Assembly: GCA_035308025.1 (NCBI GenBank)
Contig: DATGHL010000008.1
Span: 62,001 to 126,000, forward strand
From: Candidatus Binataceae bacterium
GTDB taxonomy: Bacteria; Desulfobacterota; Binatia; Binatales; Binataceae
Length of the DNA: 64,000 nucleotides
Direction of reading: 5' to 3'
Positions 35,889 through 42,881 of the stretch are shown here, piece by piece. Both the position numbers and the translations under genes were made by a program. The notes under the pieces are model-generated. The model made no database searches. It saw nothing but the letters and a program-made list of their open reading frames with translations, and was not told the origin of the DNA. Position 1 is the stretch's first letter; each line of letters starts with the position of its first letter.

Positions 35889-37445
35889 TCACCACGCCCC
35901 CGCGAGCGTTCGCAGGCGGCCGCCGCGCCGCAGCGCCGACAGCTCGTCACCGGCAGCCGTTCCATCCCAGAGGTCCGTTCTTTGTTCCGACCGGTGGGCG
36001 CGCGCCGCGGCGCGATACTCATACGCCGCCGGCGTCACCGTGCTGGCCCAATGCGCAAGCGCCGCCGCGATCGCGCTGTCGCCGTGCCGCCGACCGCCGT
36101 CCGTGTCATGTCCCCGTCGTTCCGGCGCCCGCGCAATCCCGCGCTCGAACACCAGCGCCCGATGGTCTTCGAGAATTGCTGCATCGCGCGGCAAGTCGAT
36201 CAAGTCGTCCTCAAACGCCGCTTTGTAACGCGGCATATTGTCGCGATACCACTCGGCCGTCAGCATCACCTGCTGAATTTTTGCGCCATAGCGCTGCATC
36301 GCCCGTTCGGCCAGAAACTGGCCATTCCCCCGCGCATCCATCGCCCCCGCGGTAAAGCACGGCAGCCGGTCGACCACGTAGAAGAAAATCTCTTCCTGTT
36401 GGGTGAACGGTATGTTGCGCAGCTCGACCACAAACGGCGTATGCCGCCGCAGGCGCTCGCTCAGTTGCAGCGGCCAGATCACCGTCAGATCACCCGAGCG
36501 CCCGAAGTCCTCCCCAACAAAGCTCAGCGCGTCCGCACGCAACCCTGCGAGAGCCGGCGCAATCTGCTCGGCGCAAAAATCCGCCGCCGCCCGCTGACGC
36601 TCCTTTTCCGGCCGCTGCGCGAATTCTGCCGGCATCGCCCAGCGCGCCACCGGCGCCCCCGGCCGCATCCGCGCTTCGATCAGCGCCGACGGCAGAAACG
36701 CCCCGCCGCTGGCCCGCGGCACGCAGTCCAACTCCTCCTCGGCGTCCTCGCCGTACTGCGCGAATACCTCCTCGCGCCACGCCGCCTCCGCCGCGGCGCT
36801 CCACGGCCGGCCGTTTTTCGCGCAAATCCGATGAAACAGCCCGTCGCCGATCGCGTCCTCTATAGTCACTCGATGCAGTGAGTAGTGTTTGCGCCCGGCC
36901 CGAATCTCATTAACCAGTTCGTTGAACGGATTCGCCGCCCCGTTATGCGTCGAGATCACCCGCACCTGCCCGCCCCACAGCGTAAACGCCAGCGCCGCCT
37001 TCAGCAGCCCGCGCAAATCGTCGTGAAACGCTGCCTCGTCGATCACCGCACGTCCCTGCTTGCCACGCAGGCTCGACGGCCGCGACGACAGTGCGACGAT
37101 CTTCCGTCCCGAGCTGAAGCGCACCCGGTACGCCACGATGTCGCGCCGCCCATCACCCACCGCCACCTCTTCCACCGCCCGCGCCGCCTTGTCCATCTGC
37201 CGCGCCCACACCGCCGCGGCCTCAACGAACTCGAGCGCCATCTCCTTGTTGTAACCCAGGTACCAGGTGTCCACGCCGTCGCGCCCCGCCGCACTGAGCA
37301 CGCTGTCCGCCGCCTCAGTCCACGTCAGTCCCACCCGCCGCGACTTTTCTGCCACCTTGACCGGCGCGCGGTCGGCCAGCCAGCGCATTTGGTAGGGCAG
37401 CAGAATCGACTTCATGCCCTTCGCTATTTCGCTGACTACCGCCAC
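35889..37445 (-). CDS. Mu gp28-like terminase large subunit
   Basis: A 518-aa packaging ATPase/nuclease. The N-terminal adenine region LLPYQMRWLAD is followed by a Walker-A-like EKSRRVGLTWTEAAD, Walker B AVIDEAAFHDDLRGLLKAAL, and the coupling motif VRVISTHNGAANPFNELVNE. The C-terminal nuclease region includes LSFVGEDFGRSGDLTVIWPL and MDARGNGQFLAERAM. All key parts look intact. Confidence 0.94.
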   Translation of the reverse strand: MAVVSEIAKGMKSILLPYQMRWLADRAPVKVAEKSRRVGLTWTEAADSVLSAAGRDGVDTWYLGYNKEMALEFVEAAAVWARQMDKAARAVEEVAVGDGRRDIVAYRVRFSSGRKIVALSSRPSSLRGKQGRAVIDEAAFHDDLRGLLKAALAFTLWGGQVRVISTHNGAANPFNELVNEIRAGRKHYSLHRVTIEDAIGDGLFHRICAKNGRPWSAAAEAAWREEVFAQYGEDAEEELDCVPRASGGAFLPSALIEARMRPGAPVARWAMPAEFAQRPEKERQRAAADFCAEQIAPALAGLRADALSFVGEDFGRSGDLTVIWPLQLSERLRRHTPFVVELRNIPFTQQEEIFFYVVDRLPCFTAGAMDARGNGQFLAERAMQRYGAKIQQVMLTAEWYRDNMPRYKAAFEDDLIDLPRDAAILEDHRALVFERGIARAPERRGHDTDGGRRHGDSAIAAALAHWASTVTPAAYEYRAAARAHRSEQRTDLWDGTAAGDELSALRRGGRLRTLAGAW

Positions 37446-37504
37446 TGGCTATTACTCACTGTTCTAAGCGCCGCGGAATCCGGAGCGTCAGTTGGTCTCT
37501 CGAC

Positions 37505-38065
37505 TCACTTCGTAACTTCCAGCAACGCGTTGCGGATCGCCTCGGTCGTCTCCGGCGTCAGCCCCCCACCGTCCTTAGCCACCGCTTCTACCAGCTTCGC
37601 TTCGGCCTTCACCGCCCTCGCCTTGAGCAGGACCCGCCACTCTTCAACCGACTTGCGATGCATGATCGTCGCGCGGCTCATCTGCGCCACGCTCGTTGCC
37701 AGTGCGCCCAGGTTGATCTGCTTGGCCTTCGCCGGCGTCAGTTCGATCAGCACGGCGAACAGTTGTTGTTGCACCAGCCGCAGCATCGCTTCTGTGATCT
37801 GGCAGTCGTCGTCCGGCGCCGCCTCGAGCAACGCCCGCGCCTGCGCCGTCGCCCGCTCCAGCGCCGCCATCTTGCCCTCTAGTTGGTTGCCGTATTTCTG
37901 CACCGATTGGCGGCTGATGATGCAGCCCTGGGTTCTTAGCCACGCGCTCAGCTCGGTGTAGCCGCTGAAGTTGCGCTCGACCAGCCGCCGGTCCAGCTCG
38001 GCCCGCAGCTCCGGCGCCAGGGTTCTTAAGATTCCTCGTGAAGACATAACCTGCGGCACTCTCAC
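37505..38065 (-). CDS. Mu gp27-like protein (DUF3486), probable terminase small subunit
   Basis: A 186-aa helical protein of the DUF3486 family. An N-terminal HTH-like region, RNFSGYTELSAWLRTQGCII then SRQSVQKYGNQLE, is followed by helices up to the C-terminus. The GTG at 38065 overlaps the preceding stop in a GTGA, indicating translational coupling. Its position before the large terminase supports a DNA recognition role in packaging. Confidence 0.88.
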   Translation of the reverse strand: MRVPQVMSSRGILRTLAPELRAELDRRLVERNFSGYTELSAWLRTQGCIISRQSVQKYGNQLEGKMAALERATAQARALLEAAPDDDCQITEAMLRLVQQQLFAVLIELTPAKAKQINLGALATSVAQMSRATIMHRKSVEEWRVLLKARAVKAEAKLVEAVAKDGGGLTPETTEAIRNALLEVTK

Positions 38066-38379
38066 CAGTAGCGCTTCGGCCGCGCCACGCCGGGCGGCGC
38101 CGGCGCCGTATACTCAACCAGGTCAACGCCGTCCGCGGTCAGCTTCGCGTACCAGCTCCCGTCGTCTTCCTGCCCCACCTCGGCCAGCTTGAGATCGCTC
38201 AAATAGTCCAGCTCGCGCCGCACGCCGGCCGGCCCCAGCCCCAGTCGCAGATCGTCCAGCACCCGCAGGATGATCTCCTCGCCCACTCCGATCGGCCGCC
38301 CGGCGTCCAGAATCCGCAAAATCCGCCACCGCGCTTCTTCCCGCTGCCTTTGTCCCATGTCCATAGCTCGTTTACTCAT
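38062..38379 (-). CDS. Mu gp26-like / VpaChn25_0724-family phage protein
   Basis: A 105-aa winged-helix-like protein: RWRILRILDAGRPIGVGEEI, VRRELDYLSDLKLAEVGQED and the ending LVEYTAPAPPGVARPKRYW. This family is regularly next to DUF3486 in Mu-like prophages; function unknown. The start overlaps the upstream stop by 4 bp. Confidence 0.8.
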   Translation of the reverse strand: MSKRAMDMGQRQREEARWRILRILDAGRPIGVGEEIILRVLDDLRLGLGPAGVRRELDYLSDLKLAEVGQEDDGSWYAKLTADGVDLVEYTAPAPPGVARPKRYW

Positions 38380-38729
38380 TTCAGCGCCTCTTCCGCGCCG
38401 CCCATCCCGCCGCGCTCATATAGCCTTTCGCGCAGTTCTGAGATTTCCATCCGCATCTCTGCACGCAACGCATCGAGCTTCGCCTCGAGCGTATTACTGA
38501 ACCTAATCCAGTCCTCGCGCCGCACGTAATCCACCGGCAATTGCGCCTTCAGCTTCAGCAACTCGCGCTCGACCGCGTGCGAAAACTCACTCCCGTCGCG
38601 GCTCAGCGTCGCGAGTCGATTACCCATTTCCCTCCCGTACTGACCCAGCAGCCAGCGCAACGCCGCCAGGTTAAGCCCGATTAGGGTCACAAAGGCCAGC
38701 GCGAAGGTCGCAATCGCATCCCAGTTCAA
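38376..38729 (-). CDS. Single-pass membrane protein of the Mu gp24/25 region
   Basis: A 117-aa protein with one N-terminal helix (AIATFALAFVTLIGLNLAAL) and then a charged coiled-coil region (LEAKLDALRAEMRMEISELR). It uses a TTG start at 38729 with GGGAG upstream. Position and layout resemble the DUF2730-like proteins preceding gp26/gp27 in Mu-like phages. Confidence 0.65.
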   Translation of the reverse strand: MNWDAIATFALAFVTLIGLNLAALRWLLGQYGREMGNRLATLSRDGSEFSHAVERELLKLKAQLPVDYVRREDWIRFSNTLEAKLDALRAEMRMEISELRERLYERGGMGGAEEALK

Positions 38730-38800
38730 TGACTATTCTCCCAAGACCCAGTCCAGTGTCATCTCTCATTCATCCCGGTAGCAACAGGTCAACCCGTGCT

Positions 38801-38870
38801 GTCATCGAGCGCGGTGAGCAACGCGAACGCAGTCGAAAGCCTGCCCTGAGCGTAGCCGAAGGGGACCCCG
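38801..38870 (+). repeat. Host-type dispersed repeat inside the prophage
   Basis: The 245-bp gap between the holin-like gene and the gp24-like gene has TGTCATCGAGCGCGGTGAGC followed by GCAGTCGAAAGCCTGCCC and TGAGCGTAGCCGAAGGGG. This is the style of a common dispersed chromosomal repeat rather than phage coding sequence. Confidence 0.45.
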
Positions 38871-38974
38871 AACAGCTTCGCGCCAGCGAAGCCGGTACTG
38901 GTTCCTGCGGGCGCGCCTCCGCGCGATTCGATTTGTTCAATGAATTTCTAACTCGTGACACTGGATTCCGCGCC

Positions 38975-39211
38975 TCAGTGCTCCGTCGGCTCTGTCGACT
39001 CCTTGAGCTTGACTGCGGCCGACATCGCCAGGAGCACCGTCGCCAGCCCAGCCCCATATGCCGCCGCATCCGTCGCGTTAAAATGCCCGTGGCCGAATAC
39101 CGCCGCCGCCCAAAACACCACGTAGGCGCCGGCCCCCAGGACGCCCACAATCCGCGCGGCGTCATAGGTTATGTTGTCCTTGCCGGTCAGGGCATCCTTC
39201 AGCCATTTCAT
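38975..39211 (-). CDS. Holin-like two-helix membrane protein
   Basis: A 78-aa protein with MKWLKDALTGKDNITYDAAR, then two hydrophobic helices (VGVLGAGAYVVFWAAAVFG; AYGAGLATVLLAMSAAVKL) and a charged tail. It is of the kind found in lysis cassettes of Mu/P2-like prophages, next to spanins and endolysin. A holin role is inferred from context. Confidence 0.65.
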   Translation of the reverse strand: MKWLKDALTGKDNITYDAARIVGVLGAGAYVVFWAAAVFGHGHFNATDAAAYGAGLATVLLAMSAAVKLKESTEPTEH

Positions 39212-39238
39212 AGTATTCGCGTCCGCTTACCCAATTGA

Positions 39239-39562
39239 CTATTTATGTGCCTGCGTCGCCGCCTGGCCTTGTACCGGCGCCGGCGGCGCCGCGCAGCCCG
39301 CAATTAGCGTGTCGCGCTCGCGCACCGCCCCCTTGAGGATTATGACCGTCGCCGCGTAACTCCGGAGCGTCTCCGCCGGGCTTGAGCCCGTGCGCAACGC
39401 GCCGATCGGCAGGACCGGCCGCGCCGGCGGCGGCGCCGCGCAATAGACCGGTCGATCGACCGGGATGCGCACCTCGACCGGCTCGGCGGGCGGCAGAAAT
39501 GGCGGGGCGGACGCGCAGCCTGCAAGCTGGATCAGGATCAGCGGGAGGAGGCGCCTTACCAT
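39239..39562 (-). CDS. Rz1-like outer-membrane spanin lipoprotein
   Basis: A ~107-aa proline-rich lipoprotein beginning MVRRLLPLILIQLAGCASAP, with lipobox LAGC. It partly overlaps the Rz-like gene in another frame, the classical nested spanin arrangement. It is predicted to be lipidated and held in the outer membrane, where it contacts the Rz-like partner to fuse membranes at lysis. The upstream in-frame start at 39595 would spoil the signal peptide. Confidence 0.8.
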   Translation of the reverse strand: MVRRLLPLILIQLAGCASAPPFLPPAEPVEVRIPVDRPVYCAAPPPARPVLPIGALRTGSSPAETLRSYAATVIILKGAVRERDTLIAGCAAPPAPVQGQAATQAHK

Positions 39563-39954
39563 CGTCCCAGCTCCGGTCCCTGCGCGTCGCCCCATGCAAT
39601 AGCTCCCATGCAGCCGTCAGGCACAGTTGTGCGGCTGAGCGCCGCCGCTTGCGCCGCCGCCTGCTGCTCAATTTGCGCCCCGCTGCGCGCCGCCGCCACC
39701 GCCCGCGCCGCCGCCGCTTGCGTCGCCGCCGCCGCGCGCGCCGTCAAATCTGTTAACGCGGCGTTCTGATGCTCGACCGCGGCTTTCATCGCCTGATTCG
39801 TCGCGCTCAATCCGGCCAGCTCGGCCTCCAGCGCAACGCTTTGCCTCCGCGCCGCGTCGCGCTGATGCACCAGCAGGGCGCGATAACCCACTAGCGCCCC
39901 GACCAGTGCGATCAGCGCCAGCGGCTTCCACATGCTGCCTATTAGCAACGGCAT
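39556..39954 (-). CDS. Rz-like inner-membrane spanin
   Basis: A 132-aa protein with an N-terminal membrane anchor (MWKPLALIALVGALVGYRAL) and a long periplasmic coiled-coil (alanine/glutamine-rich, AAVEHQNAALTDLTARAAAA). The C-terminus ends with a cysteine-containing segment. It overlaps the Rz1-like gene. Together they form the i-/o-spanin pair of a Gram-negative phage. Confidence 0.8.
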   Translation of the reverse strand: MPLLIGSMWKPLALIALVGALVGYRALLVHQRDAARRQSVALEAELAGLSATNQAMKAAVEHQNAALTDLTARAAAATQAAAARAVAAARSGAQIEQQAAAQAAALSRTTVPDGCMGAIAWGDAQGPELGRW

Positions 39955-40005
39955 TGCGACATCGCCTCTTTCCTGCTCAGCCTTCGGCCTGCCTGCCGCG
40001 GCCTT

Positions 40006-40320
40006 CTACTTGCCCGCCGTGATTGCGGCATTGTGCTCGACCGCCGCCGCCACCGTCGCCGCCCCATGATCGTCCACCGCCGCCGCGTGCTTGCTGATCG
40101 CCCCGGCCAACTGCTCGATCGCGGCCGCATGATGATCCGTCGCCGCCGCGTGCGCGTTGCCCCTTCCGCTCCCGACCGTATGCTCGAGCCGTCCGAGCCG
40201 CGTTTCGAGGCTTTTCAGCAAGGCCGCCGCCTCCGCCTCAAGCTTGCGCCCATACAGCGTCCCCAGCATGAAGCCGCCCAGCGCCGTCACTACGTAACCG
40301 CCGATTTCTGCGTAATCCAT
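40006..40320 (-). CDS. Small membrane-anchored phage protein in lysis cassette
   Basis: A 104-aa protein. The ATG at 40320 (MDYAEIGGYVVTALGGFMLG) is preferred because GGAG lies 6 bases upstream; the ORF extends to 40347. One hydrophobic N-terminal helix is followed by an alanine/histidine-rich helical region with HAAA-type repeats. It lies between endolysin and Rz. Possible second holin or antiholin; no family recognised. Confidence 0.55.
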   Translation of the reverse strand: MDYAEIGGYVVTALGGFMLGTLYGRKLEAEAAALLKSLETRLGRLEHTVGSGRGNAHAAATDHHAAAIEQLAGAISKHAAAVDDHGAATVAAAVEHNAAITAGK

Positions 40321-40388
40321 CTCGCTCTCCTGTAAGCGTTTCTTCAAATGGGCCCGCGCGCCGCGCCGCAGGTAGTTTCGTCACTGAT

Positions 40389-40940
40389 TTATTCGTAGGC
40401 CCGTCGCAGCCACCCGGCCAGAAACCGTTCACGCTCCGCCGCCTCCCGGCTGCGCCCAGCCGCGATCTCGCGATAGACTCCCGCCGCCTCCGAACGCAGC
40501 GCCGCCAGCAACGCCTCGCCATCCACCGCGGCCGCCGCCGCCCGCGTCGCCGGCCCCAGGACGCCGTCCTCCCCCACCTCGTGCCCGCAGGCCCGCAACG
40601 CCCGCTGAACACACCGCGCCGCCGGCTCCGGCCCCAAATTCACCGCCAAATTGAAAAGTTTGCTGCCAATCGCCGCCGGCAGCGCACTGTAGTCGTAGCG
40701 CGCCCACCAGTCGCGATAATAAATCGCCGCTGCCGCCGTGCGTGTCAGGCCTGCAATATCCACTTCCGGATACTGCCGCTGGCTGATTCCATACTTGGTC
40801 TCGCCGCCGCCATCCGCCGGATCGTCAACCAGCCCGCCCTCATCCCCCAGCACCTGCTCCAGCGCTGCAACAAACGCCGGCGGATAGCTAGTCGCGAGCC
40901 CGCTATCTATCTCTCCCGTCGATGACGCTGCTTCACTCAC
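40389..40940 (-). CDS. Endolysin, GH108-type N-acetylmuramidase
   Basis: A ~183-aa muramidase of the glycosyl hydrolase 108 family. The N-terminal catalytic part has FVAALEQVLGDEGGLVDDPA with the usual EGG glutamate, then DGGGETKYGIS and IYYRDWWARYDYSALPAAIG. A C-terminal peptidoglycan-binding-like part has GHEVGEDGVLGPATRAAA. There is no signal peptide, so a holin is needed. The GTG at 40940 is preferred to the TTG at 40961. Confidence 0.9.
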   Translation of the reverse strand: MSEAASSTGEIDSGLATSYPPAFVAALEQVLGDEGGLVDDPADGGGETKYGISQRQYPEVDIAGLTRTAAAAIYYRDWWARYDYSALPAAIGSKLFNLAVNLGPEPAARCVQRALRACGHEVGEDGVLGPATRAAAAAVDGEALLAALRSEAAGVYREIAAGRSREAAERERFLAGWLRRAYE

Positions 40941-40964
40941 AGTTCGGCAACCTACGCGCAATCG

Positions 40965-41447
40965 TCAGTCCGCATAAGGGTGAAATGTTTCAGCCCCAGC
41001 TGCCCGGACAGTCACCCGGTCGGACCCCGGCTGGTCCTCGGCGGACGCCCCGTCGCGTTCACGCGCGGCCCGCTTGAGCGCCGCGCGCCCAGCCGCCCGT
41101 TGCTCCGCCAATACCTGAAACACCCGCCGCCGCGTGCAACCCGCCTCCAGCGCGATCGCATCGATACTCAGCCCGCGCCGCCGCAACTCGTGAATCCGCG
41201 CGCGCCGCGACGGCGGCCGCGGCACCTCCACACGATCGCCCCCAAACGTCCGCACCAGTTGCGCCGCCGCCACCGCGCCGATTACCCGGTTCAGCTCCTC
41301 CGCCGACGCCGTGCTCAACGGCACGTACAGCCGCGCACCGCCAAACGCCTCAACCAGCTTGCGCGTCGCCTCCTCGCCCACCGCCTCGCGCAGATCCTCG
41401 AACAGCGAAGTGCGCCGCTCAGCCCCGTGTCCCGTGCTGCCGATCAC
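40965..41447 (-). CDS. Mor/C-like late transcription activator
   Basis: A 160-aa protein. LREAVGEEATRKLVEAFGGA then RLYVP and IGAVAAAQLVRTFGGDRVEV match the Mu Mor dimerisation domain. The following RRRGLSIDAIALEAGCTRRR VFQVL is its C-terminal HTH. It is expected to activate the late genes downstream. The GTG at 41447 has AAGGAGG six bases upstream and overlaps the stop of the previous gene, so the two are coupled. Confidence 0.82.
   Translation of the reverse strand: MIGSTGHGAERRTSLFEDLREAVGEEATRKLVEAFGGARLYVPLSTASAEELNRVIGAVAAAQLVRTFGGDRVEVPRPPSRRARIHELRRRGLSIDAIALEAGCTRRRVFQVLAEQRAAGRAALKRAARERDGASAEDQPGSDRVTVRAAGAETFHPYAD
40977..40992 (-). promoter_or_regulatory. 16-bp palindromic element upstream of the lysis operon
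   Basis: The minus strand reads TGAAACATTTCACCCT, identical to the element at 34236-34251, and lies 36 bases before the endolysin GTG. It falls within the last codons of the Mor-like gene. Confidence 0.45.
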
Positions 41448-41448
41448 C

Positions 41449-41826
41449 TCAAACCTCCTTGCCGATGTTCGCCGCGCGCGCCGCGCGCAGTCCACACGCC
41501 AATCCCTCCACCAGCCGCGCAAACGTCACATCCGCCGCCTGCCGTTGCACGACCGCCCTACACGCATGCATCACGCTCGAATGATCACGCGCGAATGCCA
41601 GCCCGATCCGTGGAAACGACGCCCATCTGGCGTGTCGTGTACCGCGATAGGCGCCTTGCGCGCCGCGTTCGCCCGACAAATCCCGGCATAGATACATCGC
41701 TACCTGCCGCGCCGTCGCCACCGGCCGCCGCCGGCTGCGCGATAACAGCTCCGCCCGCGTCAGTTGAAAGGCCTGCGCCACCTGTTGCTGAATATCGTCA
41801 ATTAAGCCGAAATCTCGGGTCCCCAT
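41449..41826 (-). CDS. DnaA domain IV-like DNA-binding protein
   Basis: A 125-aa protein starting at MGTRDFGLIDDIQQQVAQAF. It corresponds to the C-terminal DNA-binding domain of DnaA, with ATARQVAMYLCRDLSGERGA then FPRIGLAFARDHSSVMHACR, which includes the DnaA signature. The AAA+ ATPase domain is absent. It is the first gene leftward from the repressor, so it is probably early. It may bind DnaA boxes; the intergenic region has two box-like sites. Role in phage replication or regulation is inference. Confidence 0.8.
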   Translation of the reverse strand: MGTRDFGLIDDIQQQVAQAFQLTRAELLSRSRRRPVATARQVAMYLCRDLSGERGAQGAYRGTRHARWASFPRIGLAFARDHSSVMHACRAVVQRQAADVTFARLVEGLACGLRAARAANIGKEV

Positions 41827-41893
41827 AACTTTTTCTACTTTAGTGAAAGACACCGTTATGCCATACTTAAGGCTCAACTACAGTGTATGAACT

Positions 41894-41906
41894 TTATCCG
41901 TGATAA
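41894..41906. promoter_or_regulatory. Inverted repeat TTATC-N3-GATAA in the switch region
   Basis: TTATCCGTGATAA lies in the 128-bp divergent region between the DnaA-IV gene and the repressor. The left half also resembles a DnaA box (TTATCC). A second box-like sequence TGTGGATGG lies at 41919-41927. Candidate operator or DnaA-IV site. Confidence 0.4.
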
Positions 41907-41923
41907 CTCGCGTTGCGTTGTGG

Positions 41924-41942
41924 ATGGGTAAATATATCCCAT
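41924..41942. promoter_or_regulatory. Palindromic candidate repressor operator
   Basis: ATGGGTAAATATATCCCAT has ATGGG/CCCAT arms around an AT-rich centre and ends just before the repressor ribosome binding site (TAGGAG at 41945-41950). The placement suits autoregulation. Confidence 0.45.
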
Positions 41943-41954
41943 AGTAGGAGAATT

Positions 41955-42626
41955 ATGTCAACAGACGTAGAGAATGAATTTCGCCGACGCCTCCGCCTGA
42001 TCATGCAGCAATTCGGCTCAGTGGCTGACTTGGCCAAGGCCGTCGGGGTCTCGGACAACGCAATTTACAAATGGGTCTCAGGACGTGGGCAGCCCAGCAT
42101 GACGAGTCTAGTCAGCCTTGCTCAGGCCGCCGGAGTTTCGGTTGAATGGCTCGCCACGGGCCATGGCGGCTCAACCAAAGATCAGATGGACATCGCGAAA
42201 ACCCGCAACGTCTCCGCCCCTGCCGTCGTCTCCCTGCCGCGCGAGGTCGTCGCTCTCGCCGAATCAGTTTCCCAGCTCAGAAGCACCCAAATCGTTGATT
42301 ACTTGAGCTTTCAGGCCGAATGGTTGCGACGGCAACTCGGAGTCGAGCCCACACAGGTCGCTTTGATCGAAGCGCTCGGCGACGCGATGGCGCCCACGAT
42401 CGATGAGGGCGACCTTTGCCTGATCGACTTGCGCAGCCCGCGTGTCAGGTATGACGGGCTCTATGCGCTGTACGACGGAGTCGATCTTTCAATCAAACGT
42501 CTGCAGCGCGAGCCCGACGGGACGATCACCATTCGCAGCGACAACCCGGCCTATAGCTCGCAGCGGGTGGGCGCCGAAGAAGTCGTGCTGGCCGGGCGCG
42601 TCCTGTGGATTGGCGGCAAAGCCTAG
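41955..42626 (+). CDS. CI/LexA-type phage repressor (XRE + S24 domain) with Ser-to-Ala active site
   Basis: A 223-aa protein. An N-terminal XRE helix-turn-helix (SVADLAKAVGVSDNAIYKWV, residues ~22-41) is joined to an S24 peptidase-like C-terminal domain. The motif normally GDSMxPT reads GDAMAPT (A144), while the general-base lysine is kept at K181 (LSIKRLQ). It probably dimerises and represses but should not self-cleave. ATG at 41955 with TAGGAG upstream. It is the only rightward prophage gene. Confidence 0.85.
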   Translation: MSTDVENEFRRRLRLIMQQFGSVADLAKAVGVSDNAIYKWVSGRGQPSMTSLVSLAQAAGVSVEWLATGHGGSTKDQMDIAKTRNVSAPAVVSLPREVVALAESVSQLRSTQIVDYLSFQAEWLRRQLGVEPTQVALIEALGDAMAPTIDEGDLCLIDLRSPRVRYDGLYALYDGVDLSIKRLQREPDGTITIRSDNPAYSSQRVGAEEVVLAGRVLWIGGKA

Positions 42627-42881
42627 CCGTCGATTAACTTTGCGGCGATGGCCCTGAAGATTCCGCTGGTGACAGCGCTTAAACGATCTCGGTTGAGGTT
42701 GCCCGACCTGACGCTACGTCGATCCGAATGGCGAAGCTTGACCCTCACATCATCCACGCCTAGCTTAACGAGAGCCGTCGAGGCTTAACGCTGCCCCGCC
42801 GCCTTTGTTCGCAGTGCTCACCGCCGGTAAGCTGTCGCCAAGGCCGCTGCATCAAAATCCAATGTCCGTAGTCCAAATCTG
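42627..42881. other. Right prophage border gap
   Basis: A 255-bp stretch between repressor and folD with no supported ORF. No tRNA, attachment repeat, transposon-end or recombinase remnant was recognised here or in the matching left border (18413-18595). Confidence 0.4.

Larger units (their letters stand above)
18596..42626. mobile_element. Prophage: Mu-like head, P2-like contractile tail, no visible recombinase
   Basis: A contiguous block of about 24 kb of phage genes between a host histidine kinase and folD. All genes except the repressor are on the minus strand. Transcription order is DnaA-IV protein, Mor-like activator, endolysin, spanins/holin-like proteins, Mu-type terminase, portal, protease and capsid, then P2-type tail and fibres. 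No integrase, Mu A/B transposase, Mu F (gp30) homologue or attachment repeat could be seen. The exact ends are therefore set only by the outermost phage genes. Confidence 0.9.

Noticed and set aside
18413-42881. Attachment-site repeats at the prophage borders
   Set aside because: Comparing the two border gaps by eye gave no convincing direct repeat or Mu-like end; exact borders stay undefined.
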